From: Flavobacterium psychrophilum
Lineage (GTDB): Bacteria; Bacteroidota; Bacteroidia; Flavobacteriales; Flavobacteriaceae
Length of the DNA stretch: 64,000 nt
Direction of reading: 5' to 3'
Assembly (NCBI GenBank): GCA_945890865.1
Contig: CAMDDB010000003.1
Coordinates: 146,990 to 210,989 of the forward strand
Each line of letters starts with the position of its first letter. Within the stretch, counting starts at the first letter, position 1. Position numbers and translations under genes: made by a program. Shown in pieces: positions 26,346 to 35,774 of this stretch. Below the pieces are notes generated by a model that did not search any database, was not told the DNA's origin, and saw only the letters and a program-made list of their open reading frames with translations.

Positions 26346-27601
26346 CGTCAGTGATTCTTAAACAAACTAAAATTATTGATCCTTCAAGTCCGTATCACTT
26401 ACAAATAAAGGACGTAAAGATTGAAAACGGTATGATTACGCAAATTGAAAAACAAATCGCTCCTACTGCCGGATTTGAAATTATTGAAATTGAAAATTTA
26501 CATATTTCACAAGGTTGGATGGACAGTTCTGTTTCTTTTGGCGAGCCAGGCTTTGAAGACCGTGAAACCATTGAAAACGGATTACAAGTAGCTGCAAAAA
26601 GTGGTTTTACAGCAGTTATGTTACAACCCCATTCAAATCCAGTAATCGACAACCAATCTCAAATTCGTTTTGTAGTAGACAAAGCCAAAGGCCAGGCTAC
26701 CACACTTTATCCTATTGGCGCCTTAACCAAAGGGAGCGAAGGCCATGAATTAGCAGAATTATTCGATATGCAAAATGCTGGCGCTATTGCTTTTGGCGAT
26801 TATAAAAAAGCACTTCAAAATGCCAATCTTCAAAAAATTGCCTTACAATATGTTCAAGATTTTGAGGGCACAATACTTGCATTTTGTCAAGATAATTCTA
26901 TAAAAGGTAATGGAATTGCCAACGAAGGTGTGATGAGTACTCAATTGGGAATGAAAGGAATACCTGCCTTGGCAGAAGAATTACATGTAGCCCGAAACCT
27001 ATTTTTAGCAGCTTATACCGGTGGAAAATTACATATCCCAACCGTTTCAACTCAAGGCAGTATTCAATTAATTAAAGAAGCTAAAGCTAAAGGTTTGCCC
27101 GTAACGTGTAGTGTAGCTATTGCAAATTTACTCCTAACGGATGAAAAATTAGCGGGTTTTGATTCCCGTTTCAAAATTGCACCCCCTTTACGCGAAGAAG
27201 CTACACGCGCAGCACTAGTAGCTGCCGTTTTGGATGGAACGATTGATTGCATTACATCAGATCATAATCCATTAGACATTGAAAACAAAAAAGTTGAATT
27301 TGATTTAGCAAAAGATGGAAGCGTCGGATTAGAAAGTGCCTTTGGAGCATTATGTACACTATTTCCACTTGAAGTAATTATTGAAAAGTTAACCGCTAGT
27401 AAATTGATTTTCAATACTAAAATAAACCCAATTAATATAAATAATATTGCTGAGTTGTCTCTTTTTGTACCCCATTCAGATTGGGTTTTTGAAAAAGAAC
27501 ATATCACTTCAAAATCGAAAAATTCAGCTTTCTTAGGACACCAAATGAAAGGAAAAGCATTAGGAATTTACAATAATGGTTACTTGATTTTAAACACATA
27601 A
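26342..27601 (+). CDS. Dihydroorotase-like protein, catalytic residues missing
   Basis: A 419-residue amidohydrolase-fold protein related to dihydroorotase of pyrimidine synthesis. The start at 26342 gives MTSVILKQTKIIDPSSP and overlaps the preceding stop by ATGA; a longer frame would run inside the BatA gene. The fold landmarks remain (FGEPGFEDRETI, AVMLQPHSNPV, TSDHNPL), but the zinc-ligand HxH is S63-V-S65, the HxS histidine is T234 (HIPTVST), the PHH stretch is AIA and the carbamylated-lysine region is not recognisable. It therefore should not hydrolyse dihydroorotate. It may be a structural partner, like the inactive PyrC' subunit that holds aspartate transcarbamoylase together in Pseudomonas. 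Confidence 0.82.
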   Translation: MTSVILKQTKIIDPSSPYHLQIKDVKIENGMITQIEKQIAPTAGFEIIEIENLHISQGWMDSSVSFGEPGFEDRETIENGLQVAAKSGFTAVMLQPHSNPVIDNQSQIRFVVDKAKGQATTLYPIGALTKGSEGHELAELFDMQNAGAIAFGDYKKALQNANLQKIALQYVQDFEGTILAFCQDNSIKGNGIANEGVMSTQLGMKGIPALAEELHVARNLFLAAYTGGKLHIPTVSTQGSIQLIKEAKAKGLPVTCSVAIANLLLTDEKLAGFDSRFKIAPPLREEATRAALVAAVLDGTIDCITSDHNPLDIENKKVEFDLAKDGSVGLESAFGALCTLFPLEVIIEKLTASKLIFNTKINPININNIAELSLFVPHSDWVFEKEHITSKSKNSAFLGHQMKGKALGIYNNGYLILNT

Positions 27602-27603
27602 AA

Positions 27604-27927
27604 ATGAGTACTACAATAAAAGGAAAACAGACCGCTATTGTAAGTTATTTGACCCTTATAGGTTCGGTAATTGCAGTATTTATGAACCAAGACGAAAACC
27701 GCAGCGAATTCGCTAGTTTTCATATTCGTCAGGCCTTAGGTATATTTTCAACGTTTTTCATAATGGGGTATCCTATAGGATATTTTGACAATTGGATGAT
27801 ATCTGCTTCCTTTTGGGTCTTCATTTTCATTTTGTGGTTGTATGGTTTTACAAATTGCTTAAATGGCGAACAAAAATCGATTCCCTTGTTAGGGACTTTC
27901 TATCAAAAGTTATTCAAAAGTTTCTAA
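27604..27927 (+). CDS. DUF4870/Tic20-like small membrane protein
   Basis: A 107-residue polytopic membrane protein with three hydrophobic segments (YLTLIGSVIAVFM, IFSTFFIMGYPIG, FWVFIFILWLYGF) and the family signature SEFASFHIRQALGIF, which resembles DUF4870/Tic20-type proteins. The function is unknown. It starts 2 bases after the dihydroorotase-like gene and one base before the esterase gene, so the three are translated from one message. Confidence 0.78.
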   Translation: MSTTIKGKQTAIVSYLTLIGSVIAVFMNQDENRSEFASFHIRQALGIFSTFFIMGYPIGYFDNWMISASFWVFIFILWLYGFTNCLNGEQKSIPLLGTFYQKLFKSF

Positions 27928-27928
27928 T

Positions 27929-28570
27929 ATGCAGTTCCATTATTTAATTCGTGAACCTCGAATACTTTTAGAAAAAAATCCATTATTATTGCTACTACAC
28001 GGTTATGGAAGCAACGAGGAAGATTTATTTTCCTTTGCTAACGAATTACCGGGAGATCATTATATTGTATCAGCAAGAGCACCTTTTGAATTAGAGCCCT
28101 ATGGCTACGCATGGTACGCCATACATTTTGATGCCGATGAAAATAAATTCTCAAACAATGAACAGGCAAAGGAATCCGTACAATTGATTGCCCACTTTAT
28201 TGATGAATTGCTACAAAAATACCCTATAGATGCTCAAAAAGTTAGCTTAATTGGATTCAGTCAAGGTAGTATTTTGAGTTATGCCACTGCACTTTCCTTT
28301 CCTGAAAAAATCGATAAAGTAGTCGCTTTAAGCGGTTATTTCAATTCTGATATGCTTATTCATGAACCGAATATTGATGCCATTTCGCATTTAAAATTCT
28401 TTATTTCACATGGCACTGTTGATCAAGTAATTCCAGTAGATTGGGCTAGAAAAGCTAAACCTGCTTTGGAAAATTTAGGTTTAGAAGTTGCTTATCATGA
28501 ATATCCTGTGGGTCATGGAGTTGCTCCTAAAAATTTCTTTGACTTTAAGAATTGGTTACTTCAAAATTAA
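27929..28570 (+). CDS. Phospholipase/carboxylesterase-type alpha/beta hydrolase
   Basis: A 213-residue cytoplasmic serine hydrolase. The oxyanion loop is LLLLHGYGSNEEDL, the nucleophile elbow GFSQGS (Ser in G-x-S-x-G), the catalytic Asp lies in HGTVDQVIP and the His in YPVGHGVAP. Length and motif spacing fit the YpfH/acyl-protein thioesterase family, which cleaves short esters or thioesters. The physiological substrate is not predictable. It is the last gene of the BatA-led run. Confidence 0.86.
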   Translation: MQFHYLIREPRILLEKNPLLLLLHGYGSNEEDLFSFANELPGDHYIVSARAPFELEPYGYAWYAIHFDADENKFSNNEQAKESVQLIAHFIDELLQKYPIDAQKVSLIGFSQGSILSYATALSFPEKIDKVVALSGYFNSDMLIHEPNIDAISHLKFFISHGTVDQVIPVDWARKAKPALENLGLEVAYHEYPVGHGVAPKNFFDFKNWLLQN

Positions 28571-28618
28571 AATCTTATCACTAAATAAAATATCTTTACA
28601 CATTAATAAAACACAATT

Positions 28619-29116
28619 ATGGCAACAATAACATTAGGTGGAAATCCAATCCACACCAACGGTGAATTACCACAAATAGGCTCAAAAGCTCTTACATTTA
28701 CCCTTGTAAAAACCGATTTAGGCAATGCCTCCTTAGCTGATTTTACAGGTTCAAGAATTGTTTTGAATATATTTCCTAGTATCGATACAGGTACGTGTGC
28801 AACTTCGGTTAGAAAGTTTAATGAAAAAGCCAGCGGTTTAACCAATACCAAGGTTATTTGTATATCAAGAGATTTACCTTTTGCACAAAAACGTTTTTGT
28901 GGAGCGGAAGGATTAGAAAATGTAATTAATTTATCCGATTTCAAAGAGGGTAGTTTTGGAAAAAACTATGGATTAGAAATTACCGATGGACCACTTGCCG
29001 GTTTGCATTCACGTGTTATTATTGTAATCGACGAAAACGGAAGTATTTTATATACCGAACAAGTTAGCGAAATTGCCAATGAACCTAATTATGAAGCTGC
29101 CTTATCAGTATTATAG
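28619..29116 (+). CDS. tpx: Thiol peroxidase (Tpx, atypical 2-Cys peroxiredoxin)
   Basis: A 165-residue peroxiredoxin. The peroxidatic cysteine is C60 (PSIDTGTCATSVRKF) and the resolving cysteine C94 (RFCGAEG), the exact spacing of Tpx. N-terminal MATITLGGNPIHTNGELPQIG is the family start. It reduces hydroperoxides with electrons from thioredoxin. In many bacteria Tpx is periplasmic or cytoplasmic; here no signal peptide is seen. dgkA follows 3 bases later. Confidence 0.93.
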   Translation: MATITLGGNPIHTNGELPQIGSKALTFTLVKTDLGNASLADFTGSRIVLNIFPSIDTGTCATSVRKFNEKASGLTNTKVICISRDLPFAQKRFCGAEGLENVINLSDFKEGSFGKNYGLEITDGPLAGLHSRVIIVIDENGSILYTEQVSEIANEPNYEAALSVL

Positions 29117-29119
29117 CTT

Positions 29120-29494
29120 ATGAAATTTCAAAAAGATGAAACTTTATTTACTGGACGATTAAAAAGTATGGTATTTGCCCTTAAAGGCGCTTTTAAACTC
29201 GTCACAACCGAACACAGCATAATGGTTCAATCCATTATAGCAATTTTAATAACTATCGCTGGATTTTATTTTGGAATCACCCGGATAGAATGGATGATAC
29301 AAATTTTAGTTTTTGGTTTGGTTTTAAGTATTGAAGGTCTTAATACTGCTGTGGAAAAAGTGGCCGATTTCATTCATCCAGAGTACCACAAGCGCATTGG
29401 TTTTATTAAAGATATAGCTGCTGGAGCTGTGTTTTTTGCAGCCTTAACTGCCATTGTTATAGGATGCATTATTTATTTTCCATATTTATTTTAA
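29120..29494 (+). CDS. dgkA: Diacylglycerol kinase family membrane protein
   Basis: A 124-residue inner-membrane lipid kinase with three hydrophobic helices and the active-site motif SIEGLNTAVEKVADF, which holds the conserved E-x-x-N-T-A-x-E. It phosphorylates diacylglycerol, or undecaprenol in Gram-positives; diacylglycerol recycling is the likely role here. It follows tpx by 3 bases, a translational coupling with no obvious functional link. Confidence 0.9.
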   Translation: MKFQKDETLFTGRLKSMVFALKGAFKLVTTEHSIMVQSIIAILITIAGFYFGITRIEWMIQILVFGLVLSIEGLNTAVEKVADFIHPEYHKRIGFIKDIAAGAVFFAALTAIVIGCIIYFPYLF

Positions 29495-29500
29495 TTTAGC

Positions 29501-29508
29501 TACTTTTG
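29501..29508 (+). promoter_or_regulatory. -7 box upstream of ftsK
   Basis: TACTTTTG lies 19 bases before the ftsK start codon and right after the dgkA stop codon. No -33 TTG at the usual distance. Confidence 0.45.
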
Positions 29509-29527
29509 TAAAAATTGATCCGTTTCA

Positions 29528-32038
29528 ATGGCCAAACAAAATTCAAAAGGTGTTGCAAATAATGCACCTAACGCAGCTCGTACAAAGTTTTCATTAAAAA
29601 TGAATCGCCGACAAAAATTCATTGTAGGAATCCTATTCATTTTCTTTTCCATTGCCTTGCTACTTTCGTTCATTTCGTATTTCATTACGGGAACTGCAGA
29701 CCAAAGTGCTGTAAGTCATATAACCAATCGCAGTATTTCAACTGAAAATTGGTTAGGTAAAATGGGTGCCTATTTGGCCGATTTTTTCTTATATAAAGGA
29801 TTTGGTGTAACCTCTTTTCTATTTGTTAGAATCCTATTTTTACTTGGTGCTTACATGATATTAGATATGAGTATTATCAAATTAAAGAAAAACTTCTTTT
29901 GGGATGCATTTATCATAATTATCGGTTCAGTGCTTTTTGGTTTTTTATGGGATATTGTTCCGCAACTCGGTGGTGTAATTGGATTTGAAATGAACTTGTT
30001 CATTCAAGATTACATAGGTAAAACCGGTACACTATTAGTTTTGGTTTTTGGATTATTACTTTTTCTGGTCTTTAAACTCAATGTTTCCCCTGATACCTTT
30101 ACCACATTTTTTGAAAGAACAACAAAATCTTTTACTACTGATTTAGCATCGGAAGCTTCAGCATCTCCAGAAGGAGAGATCACAAGCGAAGAAGATGTTA
30201 AAGAAAATAATAATAATTTTCCCATAGTACCCATACCTACCAAAGAAGAGGATTTTTTATTAAAAGAAGACGATGAAGAAATGGGAAATTTTGAACTGAA
30301 AACATATCCTAATTCCTTTGAAATAAATAAAGAAGCTTTAAAACCAACTATATCTAATGCTTCCGAATTAAGCTTGGAACCAAAAACACCTGAAGTATCT
30401 CATTTTTCTATTGAAGACCGAAGCATTCCGAACGAACCTTTTGTTAATGAAGATGCTTTTGTAATTGAAAAAGTTGAAGAAGAGGTATTACTTGATGAAA
30501 ATTTGGCAGCTCGATTGGTACAAGATTTTGGCGAATTTGATCCTACTCTTGAATTATCGCATTATCAATTTCCTCCGATCGATTTGCTAAAGGAATATGC
30601 TACAGGAGGCATAACGATCAATCAAGCAGAATTAGAAGAAAATAAAAATAAAATTGTAGATACGCTCAAAAATTATAGTATTGGCATTTCTCAAATAAAA
30701 GCTACTGTGGGTCCAACAGTCACTTTATATGAAATTGTTCCCGATGCTGGAGTTCGTATATCAAAAATTAAAAATCTAGAAGACGATATTGCGCTTTCAC
30801 TTTCGGCATTAGGCATCCGTATCATTGCTCCTATTCCAGGAAAAGGAACCATTGGTATTGAAGTTCCTAATAACAACCCGACGATGGTTTCTATGAAAAG
30901 TGTTATCTCTTCTCCAAAATTTCAAAACGCTGAAATGGAATTACCTATTGCATTAGGTAAAACGATTTCAAACGAAACTTTTGTAGTTGATTTGGCTAAA
31001 ATGCCTCACTTGTTGATGGCAGGAGCTACAGGACAAGGAAAATCAGTTGGATTAAACGCAGTATTGACTTCCCTACTCTATAAAAAACACCCTGCCGAAG
31101 TCAAATTTGTGTTGGTTGACCCCAAGAAAGTAGAATTGACACTATTCAATAAAATTGAACGCCACTATTTGGCCAAATTGCCCGATGGCGACGATGCTAT
31201 TATTACTGACAACACCAAGGTTATCAATACCTTAAATTCACTTTGTATTGAAATGGACAACCGTTATTCTTTATTAAAAGATGCTATGGTTCGAAATTTA
31301 AAAGAATACAACGAAAAATTCAAACTACGCAAGTTAAATCCAGAAAATGGACACCGTTATTTACCCTATATTGTATTAGTAGTAGACGAGTTTGCTGACT
31401 TAATCATGACGGCGGGTAAAGAAGTAGAAACACCTATTGCACGTTTAGCACAACTAGCACGAGCCATTGGAATTCATTTAATTATTGCTACCCAACGCCC
31501 TTCTGTTAATGTTATTACCGGAATGATTAAAGCCAACTTTCCTGCGCGAATAGCGTTTAGAGTTACTTCTAAAATTGATTCCAGAACCATCTTAGATTCG
31601 GGTGGTGCTGATCAATTAATTGGTCGAGGTGACTTATTGTATACTCAGGGAAATGAGATTGTTCGGGTGCAATGTGCTTTTGTAGATACCCCAGAAGTTG
31701 ATAGAATTTGTGATTTTATTGGATCTCAAAAAGCGTATCCAGAAGCTTATTTATTGCCTGAATATATAGGAGAAGAAAATGGTATAAAACTTGATATAGA
31801 TATTTCCGAACGCGATTCGTTATTTAGAGACGCTGCTGAAGTCATAGTTACTGCTCAACAAGGTAGTGCTTCCTTAATTCAAAGAAAACTAAAATTAGGC
31901 TACAACCGTGCGGGTCGATTGATTGATCAATTAGAAGCCGCTGGTATTGTAGGACCCTTTGAAGGAAGTAAAGCCCGAGCGGTATTGATTTCAGATCTTG
32001 TGGCTTTAGATCACTTTTTAAAAAATGAACAAAACTAA
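29528..32038 (+). CDS. ftsK: DNA translocase FtsK/SpoIIIE
   Basis: An 836-residue septal DNA pump that segregates chromosome termini during division. Residues about 30-185 hold four membrane helices; about 185-330 is an acidic, low-complexity linker, short compared with E. coli. The motor has the alpha domain (NYSIGISQIKATVGPTVTLYEI), Walker A GATGQGKSVGLN and Walker B LVVDEFADLI, with ATQRPSVNVITG following. The C-terminal gamma winged helix is VIVTAQQGSASLIQRKLKLG, the part that reads KOPS-like sequences. lolA-like and lptF/G-like genes follow closely. Confidence 0.95.
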   Translation: MAKQNSKGVANNAPNAARTKFSLKMNRRQKFIVGILFIFFSIALLLSFISYFITGTADQSAVSHITNRSISTENWLGKMGAYLADFFLYKGFGVTSFLFVRILFLLGAYMILDMSIIKLKKNFFWDAFIIIIGSVLFGFLWDIVPQLGGVIGFEMNLFIQDYIGKTGTLLVLVFGLLLFLVFKLNVSPDTFTTFFERTTKSFTTDLASEASASPEGEITSEEDVKENNNNFPIVPIPTKEEDFLLKEDDEEMGNFELKTYPNSFEINKEALKPTISNASELSLEPKTPEVSHFSIEDRSIPNEPFVNEDAFVIEKVEEEVLLDENLAARLVQDFGEFDPTLELSHYQFPPIDLLKEYATGGITINQAELEENKNKIVDTLKNYSIGISQIKATVGPTVTLYEIVPDAGVRISKIKNLEDDIALSLSALGIRIIAPIPGKGTIGIEVPNNNPTMVSMKSVISSPKFQNAEMELPIALGKTISNETFVVDLAKMPHLLMAGATGQGKSVGLNAVLTSLLYKKHPAEVKFVLVDPKKVELTLFNKIERHYLAKLPDGDDAIITDNTKVINTLNSLCIEMDNRYSLLKDAMVRNLKEYNEKFKLRKLNPENGHRYLPYIVLVVDEFADLIMTAGKEVETPIARLAQLARAIGIHLIIATQRPSVNVITGMIKANFPARIAFRVTSKIDSRTILDSGGADQLIGRGDLLYTQGNEIVRVQCAFVDTPEVDRICDFIGSQKAYPEAYLLPEYIGEENGIKLDIDISERDSLFRDAAEVIVTAQQGSASLIQRKLKLGYNRAGRLIDQLEAAGIVGPFEGSKARAVLISDLVALDHFLKNEQN

Positions 32039-32043
32039 AAATC

Positions 32044-32688
32044 ATGAAACAGCTATTTGGTATTTTCTTGATCTCTTTTATTGGATTTACACTACAGGCG
32101 CAAGAAGCCAAAAAAGCGAAAGAACTGTTGGACCAAGTTACTGCTAAAGTAAAATCCTATGATAATATTGTCATCGACTTCAAGTATTCATTAAATAACC
32201 CAAAAGAACGCATCAATCAAGAAAGCAATGGCAACGTTGCGCTACAAGGTAATTTATATCATCTTAATTTTATGGGAGTAACTAAAATTTTTGATGGTAA
32301 AAAAGTGTTTACTATAGTTCCAGAAGACGAAGAAGTAACGCAAGAAAATTTTGATGCCAATGATGATAAAGCGATTACGCCCAACAAGATGCTCACCTTT
32401 TTCAATAACGGATTCAAATATGCTTGGGACATTCCTCAAAATGTTAAAGGCCGAAAAATTCAATTTGTAAAATTAACTCCTAGCAATGCAAAAGATACTC
32501 GCAAAGAGATCCTAGTAGGCATTGACACACAAACCAAACACATCTATACCGTAATTGAAGTAGGTAAAAACGGAACAAAAACTACGCTAACTGTTAATTC
32601 TTTTAAAACAAATCAGCCTTTGTCGAAAAATCATTTTACCTTTACCAAATCAAAATACCCTAATTATTACATCAATAAATTAGACTAA
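32044..32688 (+). CDS. lolA: LolA-like periplasmic lipoprotein carrier
   Basis: A 214-residue exported protein with a signal peptide ending LQAQEA and a LolA-type half-barrel (VTAKVKSYDNIVIDFKYSLNNP; YHLNFMGVTKIFDGKKVFTIVPEDEEV). LolA shuttles lipoproteins from the inner to the outer membrane; in Bacteroidota several LolA-like proteins exist with uncertain cargo. It starts 5 bases after ftsK and is 9 bases before an LptF/G-like permease, so the three are one transcription unit. Confidence 0.82.
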   Translation: MKQLFGIFLISFIGFTLQAQEAKKAKELLDQVTAKVKSYDNIVIDFKYSLNNPKERINQESNGNVALQGNLYHLNFMGVTKIFDGKKVFTIVPEDEEVTQENFDANDDKAITPNKMLTFFNNGFKYAWDIPQNVKGRKIQFVKLTPSNAKDTRKEILVGIDTQTKHIYTVIEVGKNGTKTTLTVNSFKTNQPLSKNHFTFTKSKYPNYYINKLD

Positions 32689-32697
32689 CAACCATCG

Positions 32698-34146
32698 GTG
32701 AAAATTTTAGACAAATACATTATTAAATCCTATTTGATTACATTTATCACGGTATTTGTAATCTTATTTTTTATATTCGTATTACAGGGTATTTGGCTGT
32801 TTATTAGTGAATTAGCCGGAAAAGATTTGGATTTATGGACCATCATAAAATTTTTATCTTACTACGCCCCTACTATCGTTCCATTAGTTCTCCCCTTATC
32901 AATTTTATTGGCTGGAATAATGACCTTTGGTAGTTTTGCAGAGAACTACGAATTTGCAGCCATGAAATCATCAGGCATCTCCCTGCAACGCGCAATGAAA
33001 ATGTTAACTATTACCATCGGAATATTAGCATTTGTGTCATTCTTTTTTGCTAACAATGTCATTCCAGATGCACAATATAAATTTATAAACCTCCGCAAAA
33101 CTATTGTTCAGCAAAAACCTGCAATGGCTATAACTGAAGGCCAATTTAACACCATTGGAAATTCAAATATTAAAGTTGATAAGAAATCTGGAGATAATGG
33201 TGAATTTTTAGAAGGTATTATTATGCATATCAAAAACACAAATTATGGCTTGGGTGCCAATACCATCATAAAAGCAAAAAAAGGACTTCTTTCCAGTGAA
33301 GACAATTCAAACTCTTTGCAACTAGAATTATATGATGGCTATTATTATGAAGACCTACAGCCCACAAAATTTGAAGAACGCGATAAGTTACCCTTTGCAA
33401 AAAGTAGTTTTAAAAAATACATACTCACTATCGATTTAACACAACTGAATCAAGCCGAAATGGACCAAGGCGATATTACCTCTGAAAAAATGCTAACTGT
33501 CCCTGAACTAAGCTATACAGTAGATTCATTACAAAAAAATTACAACAAAGATGTGGTGTCTTTTGCAGATAATTTAACTATTAGAAATGACAATCTCTTC
33601 AACAAAAAACCTGTTGAAAGTTTACTAGCTCCACCAAAAAAAGACAATCATACAAAAGACATTCTTTCGCTATTTTCAAAAAATGAGAAAATACAACTCA
33701 TTGCCATGGCAAAAAACAATATAAACAGTGCCGATTTTAATATTCAAAATTCCAAATTAGATTTAGACATCAAATCCAAAAACATCAATTCACATTGGCT
33801 GGCCATACATGAAAAATTTGCGATGGCCTATTCTTGTTTATTAATGTTCTTCATTGGTGCTCCTTTAGGTGCAATTATACGAAAAGGCGGATTAGGGTTA
33901 CCCATTGTTTTTGCAATGCTAATTTTTATTTCCTTTCATTTTACCAATACTTTTGGCAGAAAATTAGCCCAAGAAGCTACTATTAGTCCATTTCTTGGCG
34001 CTTGGATGGCTTCAATTTTAATGACCCCTTTTGCCATTATGTTAACCTATCGTGCTACAAATGATATTGGCATCATGATCAATCTTGATTGGCTTACGGT
34101 TCCGATTCAAAAATTATTTTCAAAAATAAACCCGTCCAACAACTAA
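32698..34146 (+). CDS. LptF/LptG-family permease (GTG start)
   Basis: A 482-residue inner-membrane permease of the lipopolysaccharide exporter. It has three N-terminal helices (LITFITVFVILFFIFVLQG; PTIVPLVLPLSILLAGIM; ILAFVSFFFANNVIPDAQY), a periplasmic jellyroll with an unusually long middle part (residues about 130-360) and three C-terminal helices. LptF/G pull LPS from the membrane with ATPase LptB. The start is a GTG at 32698, since no ATG fits before the family's MKILDKYIIKSYL opening. ribB follows 6 bases later. Confidence 0.88.
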   Translation: MKILDKYIIKSYLITFITVFVILFFIFVLQGIWLFISELAGKDLDLWTIIKFLSYYAPTIVPLVLPLSILLAGIMTFGSFAENYEFAAMKSSGISLQRAMKMLTITIGILAFVSFFFANNVIPDAQYKFINLRKTIVQQKPAMAITEGQFNTIGNSNIKVDKKSGDNGEFLEGIIMHIKNTNYGLGANTIIKAKKGLLSSEDNSNSLQLELYDGYYYEDLQPTKFEERDKLPFAKSSFKKYILTIDLTQLNQAEMDQGDITSEKMLTVPELSYTVDSLQKNYNKDVVSFADNLTIRNDNLFNKKPVESLLAPPKKDNHTKDILSLFSKNEKIQLIAMAKNNINSADFNIQNSKLDLDIKSKNINSHWLAIHEKFAMAYSCLLMFFIGAPLGAIIRKGGLGLPIVFAMLIFISFHFTNTFGRKLAQEATISPFLGAWMASILMTPFAIMLTYRATNDIGIMINLDWLTVPIQKLFSKINPSNN

Positions 34147-34152
34147 CATTCC

Positions 34153-35286
34153 ATGTCCAACAACATCCAGTTAAACACCATTGAAGAAGCGATAGAAGAC
34201 ATCCGTCAGGGAAAAGTAATCATTGTAGTCGATGACGAAGATCGGGAAAATGAAGGCGATTTCTTGGCTGCTGCCGAAAAAGTAACTCCCGAGATGATCA
34301 ATTTCATGGCCACACACGGAAGAGGGCTTATTTGTGCTCCTTTGACCGAATCGCGCTGTAAAGAACTTGATCTTCATGCTATGGTGCGCAACAATACCGA
34401 TCCTATGGAAACGGCATTTACGGTTTCAGTAGATTTAAAAGGAAATGGCGTGAGCACCGGAATTTCGGCTGCCGACCGTGCCAAAACCATACAAGCATTA
34501 ATTGATTCAAATACCAAATCCTTTGATTTAGCAAGACCTGGGCATATTTTTCCTTTGATTGCGAAACAAGGTGGCGTTTTGCGCCGCACGGGGCACACCG
34601 AAGCAGCCATTGACTTTGCCCGATTGGCCGGATGTAAACCCGCGGGTGTAATTGTTGAAATCATGAACGAAGATGGCACCATGGCACGCTTACCCCAACT
34701 GGTAGAAGTGGCCAAAAAATTTGATCTGAAATTGGTTTCAATTGAAGCCTTAGTAGCCTATCGCATGCAGCATGATAGTTTGATCCAAAAGAAAGAGGAT
34801 TTTGAAATACAAACTCGTTTTGGCACCTTTCGATTGCGTGCCTATTTGCAAACCACTAACCGACAGGTACATTTGGCCCTGACCAAAGGAACATGGAATG
34901 CAGGAGAATCGGTGTTGACCAAAATCAATTCGACGCAAATAAACAATGACATTTTAGGAACTCTTACCCACAATGCGAATCAAAAATTGGACGATATGTT
35001 TCGTAAAATTAATGAAGCCGAAAAAGGTGCTATTATTTTCATCAATCAGGAAGTACAATCTATCGAACTGCTTGAACGTTTAGTAGAATTGAAGGCCTTG
35101 CAAGAAGCGGGTACGCTGAAAGCCCCTCAAATAAAAATGGACAGTAAAGACTTTGGAATTGGAGCTCAAATCTTACACGATATCGACATTACAAAGATAA
35201 AATTATTATCTAACAGTACGGCTCAAACCAAGCGTGTAGGGATGATTGGCTACGGATTAGAAATCACCGAATATGTAACCTATTAA
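34153..35286 (+). CDS. ribB: 3,4-dihydroxy-2-butanone-4-phosphate synthase with degenerate GTP cyclohydrolase II domain
   Basis: A 377-residue enzyme of riboflavin synthesis that makes the four-carbon unit from ribulose 5-phosphate. Residues 1-205 are the RibB domain with [25 protein letters not shown] and [17 protein letters not shown]. Residues about 215-377 follow the RibA fold ([35 protein letters not shown]) but lack every cysteine, so the zinc site needed for GTP cyclohydrolase II is gone. The second domain should be inactive and structural. A tRNA-Ser gene and the island boundary follow. Confidence 0.9.
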   Translation: MSNNIQLNTIEEAIEDIRQGKVIIVVDDEDRENEGDFLAAAEKVTPEMINFMATHGRGLICAPLTESRCKELDLHAMVRNNTDPMETAFTVSVDLKGNGVSTGISAADRAKTIQALIDSNTKSFDLARPGHIFPLIAKQGGVLRRTGHTEAAIDFARLAGCKPAGVIVEIMNEDGTMARLPQLVEVAKKFDLKLVSIEALVAYRMQHDSLIQKKEDFEIQTRFGTFRLRAYLQTTNRQVHLALTKGTWNAGESVLTKINSTQINNDILGTLTHNANQKLDDMFRKINEAEKGAIIFINQEVQSIELLERLVELKALQEAGTLKAPQIKMDSKDFGIGAQILHDIDITKIKLLSNSTAQTKRVGMIGYGLEITEYVTY

Positions 35287-35366
35287 ATAGTAGACCTTTA
35301 ATTATTTTGTTTTAAATAAGCAACAATAAATGTCTCTTATTTTCAATTTTTTATTTTAAAAAAGGT

Positions 35367-35396
35367 TTGCTTAAATAAAAAAACATCCTATATTTG
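35367..35396 (+). promoter_or_regulatory. Promoter of tRNA-Ser
   Basis: TTTG (35366-35369) and TATATTTG (35389-35396) are separated by 19 bases, the same arrangement as at tRNA-Tyr. Confidence 0.7.
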
Positions 35397-35430
35397 CACT
35401 CGCTATTAGAAATTGAAAGCGAGACTTATT

Positions 35431-35515
35431 GGAGAAATGGCAGAGTGGTCGATTGCGGCAGTCTTGAAAACTGTTGACTGTAACAGGTCCGGGGGTTCGA
35501 ATCCCTCTTTCTCCG
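35431..35515 (+). tRNA. tRNA-Ser(TGA), integration target of the island
   Basis: An 85-base class II tRNA. Acceptor stem GGAGAAA / TTTCTCC is perfect with discriminator G; the anticodon stem GCAGT/ACTGT encloses a loop with TGA at 35465-35467; a long variable arm and the T-arm GGGGG-TTCGAAT-CCCTC follow. A tyrosine integrase gene begins 260 bases downstream, so its 3' end is probably the left attachment site. No second copy of the tRNA 3' end occurs in the rest of the window, so the right end lies outside. Confidence 0.93.
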
Positions 35516-35550
35516 CGAAAGTGATGTTTCAAAAGAAACATAAAAATTCA

Positions 35551-35587
35551 AAAACCCTTTAAACATCAGTGTTTGAAGGGTTTTTTA
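35551..35587 (+). terminator. Rho-independent terminator after tRNA-Ser
   Basis: Stem AAAACCCTT (35551-35559) / AAGGGTTTT (35576-35584) with an inner AAACA/TGTTT extension, followed by Ts. It ends the tRNA-Ser transcript and lies inside the island's left end. Confidence 0.8.
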
Positions 35588-35588
35588 G

Positions 35589-35710
35589 TTTTTGACTAAG
35601 TGTCAAAAAACACATAAAAACGCATAATTTAGTTACCCTATAGGTTACCCTATGGATATTTTGACAAAAATAGGGTAACTAAATTTCAAACTTCCCCTGG
35701 AGATCTCCAG
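35589..35710. repeat. Cluster of inverted and direct repeats between tRNA-Ser and integrase
   Basis: TTTTTGAC (35589-35596) / GTCAAAAA (35602-35609) form an 8-bp inverted repeat. A 16-base perfect inverted repeat, AATTTAGTTACCCTAT, is at 35626-35641 and 35670-35685, and its core GTTACCCTAT recurs directly at 35644-35653. A 14-base perfect palindrome, CTGGAGATCTCCAG, is at 35697-35710. Placement next to the integrase and tRNA suggests integrase arm-type sites and a regulator site. Confidence 0.6.
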
Positions 35711-35774
35711 TATCCATAAGGGCTGACATTTTTTTTAGTTCAATTTGTACTGTTTAATTTAACTAAAAAAGAGT

